This document shows, one piece after another, positions 42,884 to 51,571 of a DNA stretch of 64,000 bases (the first letter of the stretch is position 1; every line of letters starts with the position of its first letter). Below the pieces are notes generated by a model. The model saw only the letters and a program-made list of their open reading frames with translations, searched no databases and had not been told where the DNA came from. Source of the DNA: CAWAND01 sp963783335 (lineage in GTDB: Bacteria; Chloroflexota; Anaerolineae; Anaerolineales; E44-bin32). Where the stretch lies: positions 124,001 through 188,000 of the forward strand of contig CAWAND010000004.1 in NCBI GenBank assembly GCA_963783335.1, given 5' to 3'. Position numbers and translations under genes: made by a program.

Positions 42884-43744
42884 GCATCCTGATTGACAAG
42901 AATACGCGCCTGATCGTCCAGGGCATCACCGGGCACCAGGGGCTTTTCCACGCTGAGTTGATGCTGGAGTACGGCACCAAAGTTGTGGCCGGCATGACAC
43001 CAGGCAAGGGCGGCGAGTGGGTCTTGGATGGCAAGGTGCCCGTCTTCGATACCGTGGCCAGAGCGGTGGAAGCCACCGGCGCCAACACGAGTGTGATCTT
43101 TGTGCCGGCACGCTATGCGGCCGAACTCGATCCTGGAAGCCGCCGACGCCAACGTCCCGCTCATTGTGGCGATAACCGAAGGCATCCCAGTGCAGGACAT
43201 GATGCGCGTTCGGACGTACTTGGATCAGAAGAACGTGCGCCTGATCGGTCCCAACTGTCCAGGCCTGTTGACGCCAGGGGAATCCAAAGTTGGCATTATC
43301 CCCGGGCATATTGCTGACGCCGGGCCGATCGGCGTGGTCTCTCGCTCCGGCACCCTGACCTACGAGGTCCTGTATGCTCTCAAGCTGAAGGGGCTGGGTG
43401 CGTCGACATGCGTTGGCATCGGCGGGGACCCAGTCAATGGGACGTCGTTCATCGACGCGCTCAAAATGTTTGAGGCCGATCCCTATACTGAGAAAGTTGT
43501 CATGATTGGTGAGATTGGCGGCACGGATGAAGAGAAGGCTGCCGAATTCATCGCCGATCACATGACGAAACCAGTGGTTGGGTTCATCGCTGGCCGAAGC
43601 GCGCCGCCCGGGAAGCGCATGGGCCATGCTGGGGCGATTGTTGAGGGTGGGAGCGGACTGGCGTCAGACAAGATCGAAGCGCTTGAGGGCGCCGGCGTCG
43701 CGGTTGCCGACCATCCAGAACAAGTGGCTGACCTCCTGACATAG
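42880..43744 (+). CDS. sucD: succinyl-CoA ligase alpha subunit SucD, frame broken
   Basis: The frame starts with 'SILIDKNTRLIVQGITGHQG' (CoA-binding) and shows 'GTKVVAGMTPGKGG'. At ~43127 the expected 'YAADSILEAADANVPLIVAITEGIP' is reached only by dropping one A from 'gccgAactcg'. The second frame then has 'LIGPNCPGLLTPGE' and 'GIIPGHI' and 'RSGTLTYEV', and continues to 43744, including the active-site His in 'GKRMGHAGAIVEGG'. The restored protein has 287 residues, normal for SucD. It is coupled to sucC. A frame-broken sucD with an intact sucC points to a sequence error. Confidence 0.92.
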
Positions 43745-43804
43745 CGACGCGACCAGGCGAAGAAGCGAGTTCGATCGACGAGAATCCTTGCCGAGGAGAA
43801 TGTG

Positions 43805-44185
43805 ATGGACGAAGATCCCCGACTGGCCAAAGGCGCCCCCACCATCGATGACTTGAAGGAGGCCTTCGAGGCCGATCCCAACAATGGCGAAGCGGCAAGC
43901 CGCCTGGGTTGGGAGCTGTACAGTCTTCGTCACTACAAGGCCGCAGCCGAGGTGCTGCAATCCGCCCATGATCTTGCCAAGGATGATCCAGAGATCGCCT
44001 ACGTATTGGGTTTGACCCTCAAGCAGTTGAAGGAAAAGGACCGGGCGGTCAAGGCCTTCCAGGCTGCGGCAAAGAACGCAGATAGGCTCGAGAACAAGCT
44101 GCGGGCCACCATGCTCAAGAGATTGTCACATGGCCAGGCCAACTTCCTCAAGTCCGGGGATTGGGATATGGAGCGACCAGCGTAG
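43805..44185 (+). CDS. small TPR protein
   Basis: A 126-residue protein consisting of about two tetratricopeptide repeats ('AASRLGWELYSLRHYKAAAEVL' in part, and 'PEIAYVLGLTLKQLKEKDRAVKAFQAA' in part) with charged ends. ATG 43805 has GAGGAG six bases upstream. It likely binds a protein partner, but which one is not evident. It is followed immediately (TAGTG) by the UroD-family gene. Confidence 0.75.
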   Translation: MDEDPRLAKGAPTIDDLKEAFEADPNNGEAASRLGWELYSLRHYKAAAEVLQSAHDLAKDDPEIAYVLGLTLKQLKEKDRAVKAFQAAAKNADRLENKLRATMLKRLSHGQANFLKSGDWDMERPA

Positions 44186-45177
44186 TGAGTGCTGAAGCAA
44201 CGAAGCGGGAGCGACTGGAAGCCGCCATCGCCGGCCAGCGTGCCGACCGTCCCCCGGTTGCCTTGTGGCGGCATTTTCCCGTCGACGATCAGGATCCGAA
44301 GAGCCTGGCTGACGCGACGGCCGAATTCCAGGCACGTTATGACTTTGATTTCGTCAAAGTCACTCCAGCTTCATCTTTTTGCCTCAAAGACTGGGGATCG
44401 GACGACGAATGGCAGGGCAAACCTGAAGGCACACGAATGTATACCCATCGGGTGGTGAAAGAACCCGAGGATTGGACAGCCCTGCGCCAACTTGATCCTC
44501 GAGCTGGCTGGTTGGGTGAGCAGTTGACGTGCTTGGACCTTCTGGGCGACCGGCTTGATCCGGACACGCCATACATTCAGACCGTTTTCAGCCCCTTGGC
44601 ACAGGCCAAGAACCTTGCAGGAGGGGATGTGCTCGTTGATCACCTTCACCGGTCGCCCGAGCTGGTTCTGGAAGGGCTGGAAACCATTCTGCAGTCCACA
44701 CTAAGCTTCATTGAGGCTGTGAAGGAACGCCGGGCAGCCGGCATTTTCTACGCTATTCAGCACGCCTCCTATCGCTTCTTCGATCCAGCGGGTTATGAGC
44801 GATTCGGGCTGGCGTTCGATCGGAAGATTTTCGAATTGGTGGAGGACATGTGGCTCAACGTGCTGCACCTGCACGGGGATCGGCTGATATTCGACGTGGC
44901 CGAAACACTCCCGTTTCAGGTGGTGAACTGGCACGCGAGAACGGCTGGGCCCGGTCTCAAAGAGGCCGCCGCCAAGCTGCAAGGCGCTGTGTGCGGCGGT
45001 TTGCGCCGCGAAGCCACCCTGGTATTGGGCACGCCGCAAGCCGTTCGGGACGAGGCGAAGGACGCCATCCAGTCCATGGATGGGCGCGGGATGATCCTGG
45101 GGGCAGGCTGTGTCGTTCCGACCATCGCGCCACGGGCAAATCTGGTGGCGGCGAGACAATCAGCTTCTTTCGCATAG
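44185..45177 (+). CDS. uroporphyrinogen-decarboxylase-family protein
   Basis: About 330 residues with the UroD/MtaA-like barrel pattern: 'TKRERLEAAIAGQRADRPPVALWRHFP' at the start, 'DFDFVKVTPASSFCLKDWGS', 'LSFIEAVKERRAAGIFYAIQHAS' and 'LVLGTPQAVRDEAKDAIQSM' near the end. The family includes uroporphyrinogen decarboxylases and corrinoid methyltransferases. The Arg/Asp substrate residues of true HemE are not clear here, so heme synthesis is not claimed. Start GTG 44185 overlaps the TPR stop (TAGTG); a TTG 24 bases earlier is possible. Confidence 0.8.
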   Translation: MSAEATKRERLEAAIAGQRADRPPVALWRHFPVDDQDPKSLADATAEFQARYDFDFVKVTPASSFCLKDWGSDDEWQGKPEGTRMYTHRVVKEPEDWTALRQLDPRAGWLGEQLTCLDLLGDRLDPDTPYIQTVFSPLAQAKNLAGGDVLVDHLHRSPELVLEGLETILQSTLSFIEAVKERRAAGIFYAIQHASYRFFDPAGYERFGLAFDRKIFELVEDMWLNVLHLHGDRLIFDVAETLPFQVVNWHARTAGPGLKEAAAKLQGAVCGGLRREATLVLGTPQAVRDEAKDAIQSMDGRGMILGAGCVVPTIAPRANLVAARQSASFA

Positions 45178-45238
45178 GCACCCCTTTGCGTTCAGAACTT
45201 GCCTGGTTTCGCTTCCCGACTGACCCGGTGACGACGGG

Positions 45239-45802
45239 ATGAGCGGGCTGCGGGTCATTGGCGGGGAGGCCAGAGGTCGCAGGCTCAAGATGGTGCCGGG
45301 CGACACAACGCGTCCGATTTCCGACCGAGTCGAAGAATCGCTTTTTAACATCATTGGTCCGTCCATCGAGGGCGGGTCCTTTTTGGACCTGTTCTCTGGG
45401 ACGGGAAGCGTGGGTATTGAAGCGCTCAGCCGGGGCTGTGACCGGGTATGGTTTGTGGAAGCCCATCCCAGGGCGCTGGAAACGATTGCTGACAATCTCG
45501 GTTTGGTGGGGTATGAAGAGAGGGCAAAAGTCGAGCGAGGGGATGTCTTCCAGTTTCTGCGCCAGAGGCCTGCAAGCGGCTTTGACTATATCTATGTCGC
45601 CCCGCCACAGTATCATGGCCTTTGGGCCGCGTGCCTTGAGATGCTGGATTCCACCCCTGAGTGGGTCAATCCCGACGGCTGGGTCGTCGCCCAAATCGAT
45701 CCGAGGGAGTATGAAGCGCTGGAGTTGGCGGAGCTGCGTGAATTTGACCTGAGGACCTACGGCAACACGCAGTTGGTTTTCTATGAGCGCCCCGGCTGGT
45801 AG
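45239..45802 (+). CDS. rsmD: 16S rRNA (guanine-N2) methyltransferase RsmD-like
   Basis: A 187-residue class I methyltransferase: 'GLRVIGGEARGRRLKMV' (family start), 'RPISDRVEESLFNII', SAM motif I 'FLDLFSGTGSVGIEALSRG', motif II 'VWFVEAHPRAL' and 'YDYIYVAPPQYHGLW'-like region. It would methylate G966 of 16S rRNA. The catalytic D/N-PPY motif is APPQ here, a deviation discussed separately. It is convergent with the Nudix gene, which ends 9 bases away. Confidence 0.85.
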   Translation: MSGLRVIGGEARGRRLKMVPGDTTRPISDRVEESLFNIIGPSIEGGSFLDLFSGTGSVGIEALSRGCDRVWFVEAHPRALETIADNLGLVGYEERAKVERGDVFQFLRQRPASGFDYIYVAPPQYHGLWAACLEMLDSTPEWVNPDGWVVAQIDPREYEALELAELREFDLRTYGNTQLVFYERPGW

Positions 45803-45810
45803 GGGGAAGC

Positions 45811-46332
45811 TCAAGCTTCGTGTGACGTGTCGCCAAAGTCAATTTGCAGCGAGCCGTCTTGGTCGTAGGTGTAGGCGGCTGTGAAAGGCGCCCGACCGCG
45901 GTAGGCGCTGAGAGCCAGGGGAAGGATCGTGGGTAGGTCTTCAACCAAGTCTTGTTCGTCAAGGGCATCGAGCGCAATCCAAACCGGGGTTCCTTCGGCG
46001 CTGGGGCGAGCCTGCCCCTCGGGCGCTTCGCCTACGAACACATACAGTGCGATACCGGGGACCTGCTGCGTGTCGATCAGGACCACGCCGCACAACCGGA
46101 AGGAACGGCCCGGCGTCAATCCAGTCTCCTCGGCGACCTCACGCACTGCAGATGCGCGCGGTTCTTCGCCGCGTTCGATATGCCCCCCAACGCCATTCAG
46201 CTTGCCTGCCCACGCGCCGCGGTTTGACGGAAGCTCAAGAAGCAAGATTTGGCCTCCTCTGAGCAGGAAAGAGAGCGTGCGAGGAACGACGCTGTACCGA
46301 TCGGGTTGAAGGCGCTGACCTGCCAGGGACAT
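45811..46332 (-). CDS. Nudix hydrolase
   Basis: A 173-residue hydrolase with the Nudix box GHIERGEEPRASAVREVAEE (followed by TGL), i.e. Gx5Ex7REUxEExGU, binding Mg2+ for pyrophosphate cleavage. 'RTLSFLLRGGQILLLELP' and 'WAGKLNGVGGHIE' are usual for the (di)nucleoside polyphosphate / 8-oxo-dGTP type (MutT-like). Substrate unresolved. Confidence 0.9.
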   Translation of the reverse strand: MSLAGQRLQPDRYSVVPRTLSFLLRGGQILLLELPSNRGAWAGKLNGVGGHIERGEEPRASAVREVAEETGLTPGRSFRLCGVVLIDTQQVPGIALYVFVGEAPEGQARPSAEGTPVWIALDALDEQDLVEDLPTILPLALSAYRGRAPFTAAYTYDQDGSLQIDFGDTSHEA

Positions 46333-46426
46333 GGGTTGTGGCCTTGACCAAGAGCTGACTTTGGAATGATTATATGTCAGCCCGAACAGGGTGTTGAGCT
46401 GGTCAGGTGAACGTCAGTCAAAGGCA

Positions 46427-46456
46427 TTGTCAGTCTCTCCAGACCACCGCTATAAT
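46427..46456 (+). promoter_or_regulatory. sigma70-type promoter of the SPFH operon
   Basis: TTGTCA (46427-46432) and TATAAT (46451-46456) with an 18-base spacer, 38 bases before the ATG at 46495. Confidence 0.6.
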
Positions 46457-46494
46457 CGTTTCTAACAGTGAGCCACAACGGCTTAGGAGACCTC

Positions 46495-47034
46495 ATGAGC
46501 GATTCACCGATTGATCCCCTGAAGAGCGTCAAATCCGGCGACGATCTATTGAGCAGGATCCGGAACAGCCTGGCGGGTTTTGTAGGGTACGCTGACCGCG
46601 ATCAGCGGCGGGAGGCGGACAGATTGCTTCGGGAGTCCATCGCCTCCACCTATGAAGCCCAATGGGGGCGAATATCAGCCATCCAGCGCGAGCTCATCGC
46701 CTCCAAACGACTTGACCTTGTCGACGACCTCGAAGCTGCTGCGATCAAGCTACGAGCGTTCATTGATCGGATTCGGCATGCATCCTATGGATATGCCGGC
46801 TTTTTCGATCACGTCCACATCGACAGCAAGGAACTGGCAGAGATCTACAACTACGATGTTGCGTTGCTTGAGAACGTGGACGAGCTCGGCCGCGCCATCG
46901 ACAATGTCGAAGCTTCCTTGGGCAGCGAGGGCGAAGCGGCTGCAATCCGTCACTTGACCACGCTTTGTCAGGACGCCGTGGATGCCTTCGACCGGCGGAA
47001 CGATATCATCTTGGCCCGGGGCGACGAGGCCTAA
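46495..47034 (+). CDS. helical protein paired with the SPFH gene
   Basis: A 179-residue helical, charged soluble protein without known domains. 'SGDDLLSRIRNSLAGFVGYADRDQRREADRLLRESI' (in part) suggests an amphipathic helix followed by a coiled-coil like bundle. The ATG at 46495 has AGGAG four bases before; the frame opens nine codons earlier at GTG. It ends 14 bases before the SPFH gene and shares its promoter, so the two probably act together. Confidence 0.7.
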   Translation: MSDSPIDPLKSVKSGDDLLSRIRNSLAGFVGYADRDQRREADRLLRESIASTYEAQWGRISAIQRELIASKRLDLVDDLEAAAIKLRAFIDRIRHASYGYAGFFDHVHIDSKELAEIYNYDVALLENVDELGRAIDNVEASLGSEGEAAAIRHLTTLCQDAVDAFDRRNDIILARGDEA

Positions 47035-47048
47035 GGAGAGATTTCATC

Positions 47049-48110
47049 ATGGCAAGAGTTTTCGATGTTGTCGAGTATCCGGACGAGATGCGGGATGAAA
47101 TCGTCCATCGATTTCCTGAAGCGGGGGCGGGGGACTTTCGTATCGGCAGCCAGGTAATCGTTCGAGAAGCCCAATCGGCGGTCTTCTTCAGAGACGGCAA
47201 GGCGCTGGACACCTTCCCTGCCGGACGTCATACGATCACAACTGCCAATATTCCCCTCTTGGTGGACCTGGTTGGGAAGGCGTTTGGCGATCGGACCCCG
47301 TTCACGGCGGAAGTCTTCTTCGTGTCGATGAAGGAATTCGCCAATGAAAAATGGGGGACATCTCAACCCATCATCGTCAGGAATCCTGGAATGGGCCTGG
47401 GCGTGGCCCTGCTTCAGGGTTATGGGACCTACAGCTTCCAGATCAGCGATCCCCAGCAGTTCGTCACCCAGATCGTGGGCAGCACGGGCGTCTATGCAAC
47501 CCGAGATATCAAGGACCGGCTCCGTTCAATGCTGCTTTCCAAGCTGCAGGATCTCTTGGGCGAAACCACAGCTGCGACGAGCGTGCCCGAGTTGATTGGG
47601 ATGGTGGAGGAGCTGGGCAGTGGGGTGCGTGCCAAGGGCCAAGATGATTTCAAGGCGCTTGGTTTGACGCTGAAGTCCTTTTACATAGAAAGCCTGAAGC
47701 CGTCCACCCAGTCGGCGGAAGAGCTCCGGGCCATGGGCATGTTGGACATGGATACCTACAAGCAGCTCCAGGCTGCTGATGCGATGCGCGAGGCGGCTCG
47801 CAACCCCTCCGGCGGGGCTGGCCTGACGGCGGGGATCGGCGCCGGCATGGGCATTGGGAATATCCTGAGCGAATCGCTCAAGCAGAGCGGCAAGAGCGGT
47901 GGCGGTGAAGGCGGCAGCGGCGGCGGTGGGGGCGGTGGCAATGGCGATGATGTGCCCGATGTCATGACCCCCTCTGAGGCTGCTTCCTACCTCAAGGTCT
48001 CAGAAGAGGACGTTGTGGCCGCGATCGAGGCCGGGGATCTCAAGGCCAAGAAGCTCGGCAAGGCCTATCGGATCAGCAAAGAATCGCTGGACAAGTTCCT
48101 CAACAGCTGA
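47049..48110 (+). CDS. SPFH-domain protein with C-terminal excisionase-type HTH
   Basis: A 353-residue protein. Residues ~5-230 are a YdjI/virion-core-like SPFH domain ('DFRIGSQVIVREAQSAVFFRDGK', 'YGTYSFQISDPQQFV', 'DIKDRLRSMLLSKLQDLLG'). A Gly-rich linker with a Gly7 run follows. The C-terminal ~50 residues are a helix-turn-helix of the excisionase/MerR type ('MTPSEAASYLKVSEEDVVAAI', 'AYRISKESLDKFL' in part). The start is ATG 47049 (GGAGAG upstream), not the longer upstream frame. Fusion of a membrane-scaffold domain with a DNA-binding-type domain is unusual. Confidence 0.85.
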   Translation: MARVFDVVEYPDEMRDEIVHRFPEAGAGDFRIGSQVIVREAQSAVFFRDGKALDTFPAGRHTITTANIPLLVDLVGKAFGDRTPFTAEVFFVSMKEFANEKWGTSQPIIVRNPGMGLGVALLQGYGTYSFQISDPQQFVTQIVGSTGVYATRDIKDRLRSMLLSKLQDLLGETTAATSVPELIGMVEELGSGVRAKGQDDFKALGLTLKSFYIESLKPSTQSAEELRAMGMLDMDTYKQLQAADAMREAARNPSGGAGLTAGIGAGMGIGNILSESLKQSGKSGGGEGGSGGGGGGGNGDDVPDVMTPSEAASYLKVSEEDVVAAIEAGDLKAKKLGKAYRISKESLDKFLNS

Positions 48111-48136
48111 GCGGCTGATAGACAGGACATGTGATG

Positions 48137-48171
48137 CCGCCACCGGCTGGCAAGCCGGTGGCGGTTTCTTT
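48137..48171 (+). terminator. intrinsic terminator after the SPFH gene
   Basis: 12-bp stem (48137-48148 with 48153-48164), 4-base loop, followed by TTTCTTT. It lies 27 bases after the stop codon. Confidence 0.8.
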
Positions 48172-48331
48172 AGTTCCCGAGCTCTGGGCTGGTCCTATGG
48201 CTGGGTTGTCTCAGGCTGCATGCGGTGCTCGCCCGCCAGAGGGAGTTGATTGTTCTGCCGAGACAATCTTCGCCGCCAACGTGCCAAGCCGAGAACTCTT
48301 GGGAGCGGGGTGCAATCTTCTTTCAACGTGA

Positions 48332-49033
48332 TCAGTCAGCTTGCAACCCCAAGTCTTCGGCGATCTCTTTGACCTGACTCTTGCTGAGTTTTGTCCCGCC
48401 GCTGGCACGACGGAGCCAATCCTTGAGTTTGGCGCGGTGGAGGATGATCTGGTGGTCCAGTTCGGGTCCGAGGTGCACATTGGCCGCATCGCTCACAAAC
48501 ACCGTGATGGGAGTCACCTGCAAGCCATCGGGTTCGTCCAGCCAACGCCCTAAGGCATCCTGGGCTGAGTTAGCTTGACGCTCAGCATCTGGCTCAAGAT
48601 TCCGCAGCTCCGAACGGCCGCCGCGCCGAAAGATGCCCCGCTTGGGTTTCACCTGCCAGATGCGACCAGCCTCATATTGGATTTCACCTTCCTCGTTCCG
48701 GGCGGAGATGGTGTAGGTGCCGGACGGCCCGGCGACCACGTGGTCTGTGCCCAGACTGTAATGGAAGATGGCGTACCGATCATCCAGTCCCTTAAGGGCC
48801 AAATCGATCACTTCGTCCGGGCGTGGATGCCTTCCCCAACGGTTGAGGAAAGTGATGCCGGCCTGCGAAACCAACGTGCCGACGAAGGCAGCCGCCAGGA
48901 CGACGATCACAGCCTCAGGATTTGTGAAAGAAATCACAAATCCAGCGGCCAGGGTTCCAAGGCCCACAAAGACAAGCACCCGTCCGAGGTTGTGGTTGCG
49001 GCGGACGAGGGCATGGTTGGTGAAGACGCGCAT
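48332..49033 (-). CDS. NERD-domain protein with two membrane helices
   Basis: A 233-residue protein with two helices near the N-terminus (~18-36 and ~42-62) and then a NERD-like (nuclease-related) domain: 'ALKGLDDRYAIFHYSLGTDHVVAGPSG', 'TYTISARNEEGEIQYEAG' and 'WQVKPKRG'. The tail ('KLSKSQVKEIAEDLGL') is helical. The domain relates to restriction-like nucleases, but active-site residues are not secure. ATG 49033 overlaps fabF's stop as ATGA, with GGAGG inside fabF; a longer frame upstream is not supported. Confidence 0.75.
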   Translation of the reverse strand: MRVFTNHALVRRNHNLGRVLVFVGLGTLAAGFVISFTNPEAVIVVLAAAFVGTLVSQAGITFLNRWGRHPRPDEVIDLALKGLDDRYAIFHYSLGTDHVVAGPSGTYTISARNEEGEIQYEAGRIWQVKPKRGIFRRGGRSELRNLEPDAERQANSAQDALGRWLDEPDGLQVTPITVFVSDAANVHLGPELDHQIILHRAKLKDWLRRASGGTKLSKSQVKEIAEDLGLQAD

Positions 49034-50289
49034 CAAACCTCCATTCGGCTCAGGACCAGGCAAGCGTTCTGACCGCCCAGGCCAAATGAATTGGAGAGGG
49101 CGGTTGAAATCGAGGCGGCTCTGGCCAGATTGGGGACGTAATCCAGGTCGCACTCAGGATCTGGTGTCTCGTAGTTGATCGTAGGATGGATTTGGCCGCG
49201 CTGGATTGACAGGGCACACACCACGGCTTCGATGGCCCCGGAGGCGCCCATGGCATGGCCAAGCATCGACTTTGTCGATGAAACGGGGATCTGGAAGGCC
49301 CGTTCACCAAAAAGGGTCTTGATGGCGAGGGTCTCGACGGCATCGTTCACGGGGGTGGATGTGCCGTGTGCGTTGATGTAGTCCACTTGTTCCGGGGAAA
49401 CGCCGGCGTCTTCGAGCGCCCAGCGCATAGTGCGGACCGCACCGGCGGCCGTCGGATCTGGAGCTGCGATGTGGTAGCCCTCAGAGGAGGCCGCGTACCC
49501 GGAGATCTCGGCGTAAATGCGCGCTCCCCGGTTGCGGGCCGACTCCAGTGATTCCAACAAAAGGCAGGCGGCGCCTTCGCTGAAGACGAATCCCTCACGA
49601 TCAGCGTCGAACGGCCGGGAGGCACGGGTGGGCTCATCGTTGAAGTGGGTGGGGAGGGCGCGCATGGCCGCAAACCCACCCAATGCATAATCCGTGATGA
49701 GCGCCTCAGCTGCACAGGCAATGATGACATCTGCCCGCCCATGCCGGATCGCTTCGGCGGCCTCGCCAACAACTTGAGTCCCCGTGGCGCAGGCCGTGGT
49801 AATGGTGCTGCTCGGACCGAAGACTTTGAAATGATGGCCCACATGGAAGGCGAGCATGTTCGGCAGAACCGATGTCGTGATAAAGGGGTTGAGACGGTAG
49901 GCGCCTTTTCCGCGGAGAACGCTGATGCCATCTTCGAGCCGTTCAATGCCCCCGATGGCCGTGCCGACGTAGACTCCCACCCGTTCTGGATCCGACGCAC
50001 CAACCTGGAAGCCTGAATCGGCAACGGCCAACTGGGCAACGGCCAGCGATATCTGTGATGCGCGCGACGTCCGACGCACGTCCTTGGCGTCCATGTAGGC
50101 CTCAGGGTCGAACTCTGGGATTTCACCTGCAATTTGACAGGGAAGGTTGGAAGCGTCGAACTGAGTGATGCGCCGGACCCCTGAGCGGCCTTCCAAGAGA
50201 CCTGACCAAAAGCCATCCAGATCGGAGCCGAGCGAAGTGATGACACCCAGGCCGGTGACGACTACACGCCGCCCGCCGTCAGGCTTCAT
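49033..50289 (-). CDS. fabF: 3-oxoacyl-ACP synthase II FabF
   Basis: A 418-residue condensing enzyme: 'TTACATGTQVVGEA' with the catalytic Cys, 'INAHGTSTPVNDAVE' and 'STKSMLGHAMGASGA' with the two His of the Cys-His-His triad, and 'NSFGLGGQNACLVL' at the end. It elongates acyl-ACP with malonyl-ACP in fatty acid synthesis. It overlaps plsX by ATGA and the NERD gene by ATGA, so the three are one operon. Confidence 0.96.
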   Translation of the reverse strand: MKPDGGRRVVVTGLGVITSLGSDLDGFWSGLLEGRSGVRRITQFDASNLPCQIAGEIPEFDPEAYMDAKDVRRTSRASQISLAVAQLAVADSGFQVGASDPERVGVYVGTAIGGIERLEDGISVLRGKGAYRLNPFITTSVLPNMLAFHVGHHFKVFGPSSTITTACATGTQVVGEAAEAIRHGRADVIIACAAEALITDYALGGFAAMRALPTHFNDEPTRASRPFDADREGFVFSEGAACLLLESLESARNRGARIYAEISGYAASSEGYHIAAPDPTAAGAVRTMRWALEDAGVSPEQVDYINAHGTSTPVNDAVETLAIKTLFGERAFQIPVSSTKSMLGHAMGASGAIEAVVCALSIQRGQIHPTINYETPDPECDLDYVPNLARAASISTALSNSFGLGGQNACLVLSRMEV

Positions 50290-51314
50290 GTCCGGTCCTG
50301 AGGGGGTTCGGCGGCCAGGCGGGTTTGAATGGCGTCTCGCAGCCCCGTCATCAGGTCTCTCTCCACTGCCTGCCGGGCGGCGCGAATGCCGCTCAGCACC
50401 CCTTCGGCTCCGAATCTCCCGTGACCGATGAACACCAACCCGTCCACCCCCAACAGCGGGGCGGCGCCGTACTTGGCGGGATCAAGGACGGCATTGACGC
50501 GTCGAAAAGCTGGCCGCGCCAGCAGTCCGCCGAGGGAGGAAATTGGAGATGAGGTGATCTCCTGTTTGATCAAGTTGGAAAGAAAGCTGGCCACGGCTTC
50601 GCTGGTCTTGAGGAACACATTGCCGACGAAGCCGTCGGTGACGATGACATCGGCGGCAGCTGCGTAGAGCTCCTTGGCTTCAACGTTGCCGATGAAATTC
50701 AGCCCCGAGGCCTGCAGCATCGGCGAGGCCTCCTTGACCAGGAGATTCCCCTTTCCCGCCTCCTCGCCGTTGGACAGAATGGCGACTCGAGGCGAAGGCA
50801 CACCGAGCGCGGTTTCCGCGTACACAGAACCGAGAATGGCGAATTGAAGCAGGTACTCGGGTTTGCAGTCGGTGTTGGCGCCGATGTCCAGGACCACGGC
50901 GTGGCCGTCTTGAACTGGAAAGATTGCCGTCAGGCCGGGCCGTTTGACCCCGCGAATGCGCCCCAAGCGGAAGAGGGCGTTGGCCATCGCACCGCCGGTG
51001 TTGCCGGAAGTCACGAAGGCATCGGCCTCACCGGATTTCACAAGTTCCAAGCCGACAGCCATCGAAGACACCGGTTTGCCCCTGGCAGAGTCGGCCGGCT
51101 TGTCGGTCATCTCCAGCACCTCGGGGGCGTCGATGATCCGGACCTGGTCTGATCCCAGGCCCAATCCGGCAAGCCGCGAGCTGAGCTCGGCGGCCGGGCC
51201 GACCAACAAGACAGGCTCTTGCCATTGTTGGAACGCCCGAGCGGCGGCTTCAAGCTCCGGTTGCGGGTGCGAATCTGTTCCCATCGCATCCAGCGCAATT
51301 CGTACGCTCTGCAT
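50286..51314 (-). CDS. plsX: phosphate acyltransferase PlsX
   Basis: A 342-residue PlsX: 'RIALDAMGTDSHPQPELEAA', 'DAFVTSGNTGGAMANALFRLG', 'LDIGANTDCKPEYLLQFA' and 'VTDGFVGNVFLKTSEA'. It makes acyl-phosphate from acyl-ACP for phospholipid synthesis. GGAG precedes the ATG. It is first in the plsX-fabF-NERD operon; the divergent tRNA-Leu gene is 71 bases away. Confidence 0.95.
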   Translation of the reverse strand: MQSVRIALDAMGTDSHPQPELEAAARAFQQWQEPVLLVGPAAELSSRLAGLGLGSDQVRIIDAPEVLEMTDKPADSARGKPVSSMAVGLELVKSGEADAFVTSGNTGGAMANALFRLGRIRGVKRPGLTAIFPVQDGHAVVLDIGANTDCKPEYLLQFAILGSVYAETALGVPSPRVAILSNGEEAGKGNLLVKEASPMLQASGLNFIGNVEAKELYAAAADVIVTDGFVGNVFLKTSEAVASFLSNLIKQEITSSPISSLGGLLARPAFRRVNAVLDPAKYGAAPLLGVDGLVFIGHGRFGAEGVLSGIRAARQAVERDLMTGLRDAIQTRLAAEPPQDRT

Positions 51315-51341
51315 GCAAACTCCATCTAGACGCGGGTTTGG

Positions 51342-51369
51342 TTGACAAGCGATCCCCGTCGGCTATAAT
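51342..51369 (+). promoter_or_regulatory. strong sigma70 promoter of tRNA-Leu
   Basis: Perfect TTGACA (51342-51347) and TATAAT (51364-51369) with a 16-base spacer, 16 bases before the mature tRNA end. Confidence 0.85.
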
Positions 51370-51385
51370 ACCCGACGCAACGCCT

Positions 51386-51467
51386 GCGCTGGTGCTGGAA
51401 CTGGCAGACAGGCATGGTTGAGGGCCATGTGCCGCAAGGCGTGCGGGTTCAACTCCCGCCCAGCGCA
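51386..51467 (+). tRNA. tRNA-Leu (anticodon GAG)
   Basis: An 82-base type II tRNA. The acceptor stem GCGCTGG pairs with CCAGCGC, discriminator A. The anticodon stem CATGG / CCATG holds the loop TTGAGGG with anticodon GAG. A long variable arm (TGCCGCAAGGCGT region) and the T arm GCGGG-TTCAACT-CCCGC follow. The 3' CCA is not encoded. The long variable arm supports Leu over Ser, and GAG reads CUC/CUU codons. Confidence 0.93.
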
Positions 51468-51474
51468 CACCGTA

Positions 51475-51500
51475 CGCGGAGCCAAGCAATGGGCTCCGCG
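51475..51500 (+). terminator. hairpin after tRNA-Leu
   Basis: 9-bp stem CGCGGAGCC paired with GGCTCCGCG around a 7-base loop, then TTCCCTTT; a weak terminator or processing stem. A further GC-rich hairpin without T-run lies around 51512-51537. Confidence 0.6.
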
Positions 51501-51571
51501 TTCCCTTTGGCAGCACCCCGGACGGGATTGGGGGGTGCCGAACTCATGGGCTGCCTCTTCGCCCCTCGAAG

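Noticed and set aside
12639..43744. Programmed +1 frameshifting in four genes
   Set aside because: The four break sites share no slippery motif or common context, and sucD is not known to need frameshifting; insertion errors explain them more simply.
44185..45177. True uroporphyrinogen decarboxylase HemE
   Set aside because: The family match is clear, but HemE-type substrate residues and other heme genes are not seen.
51512..51537. Second terminator after tRNA-Leu
   Set aside because: A GCACCCC / GGGGTGC pairing exists, but no T-run follows on either strand; not enough for a terminator call.
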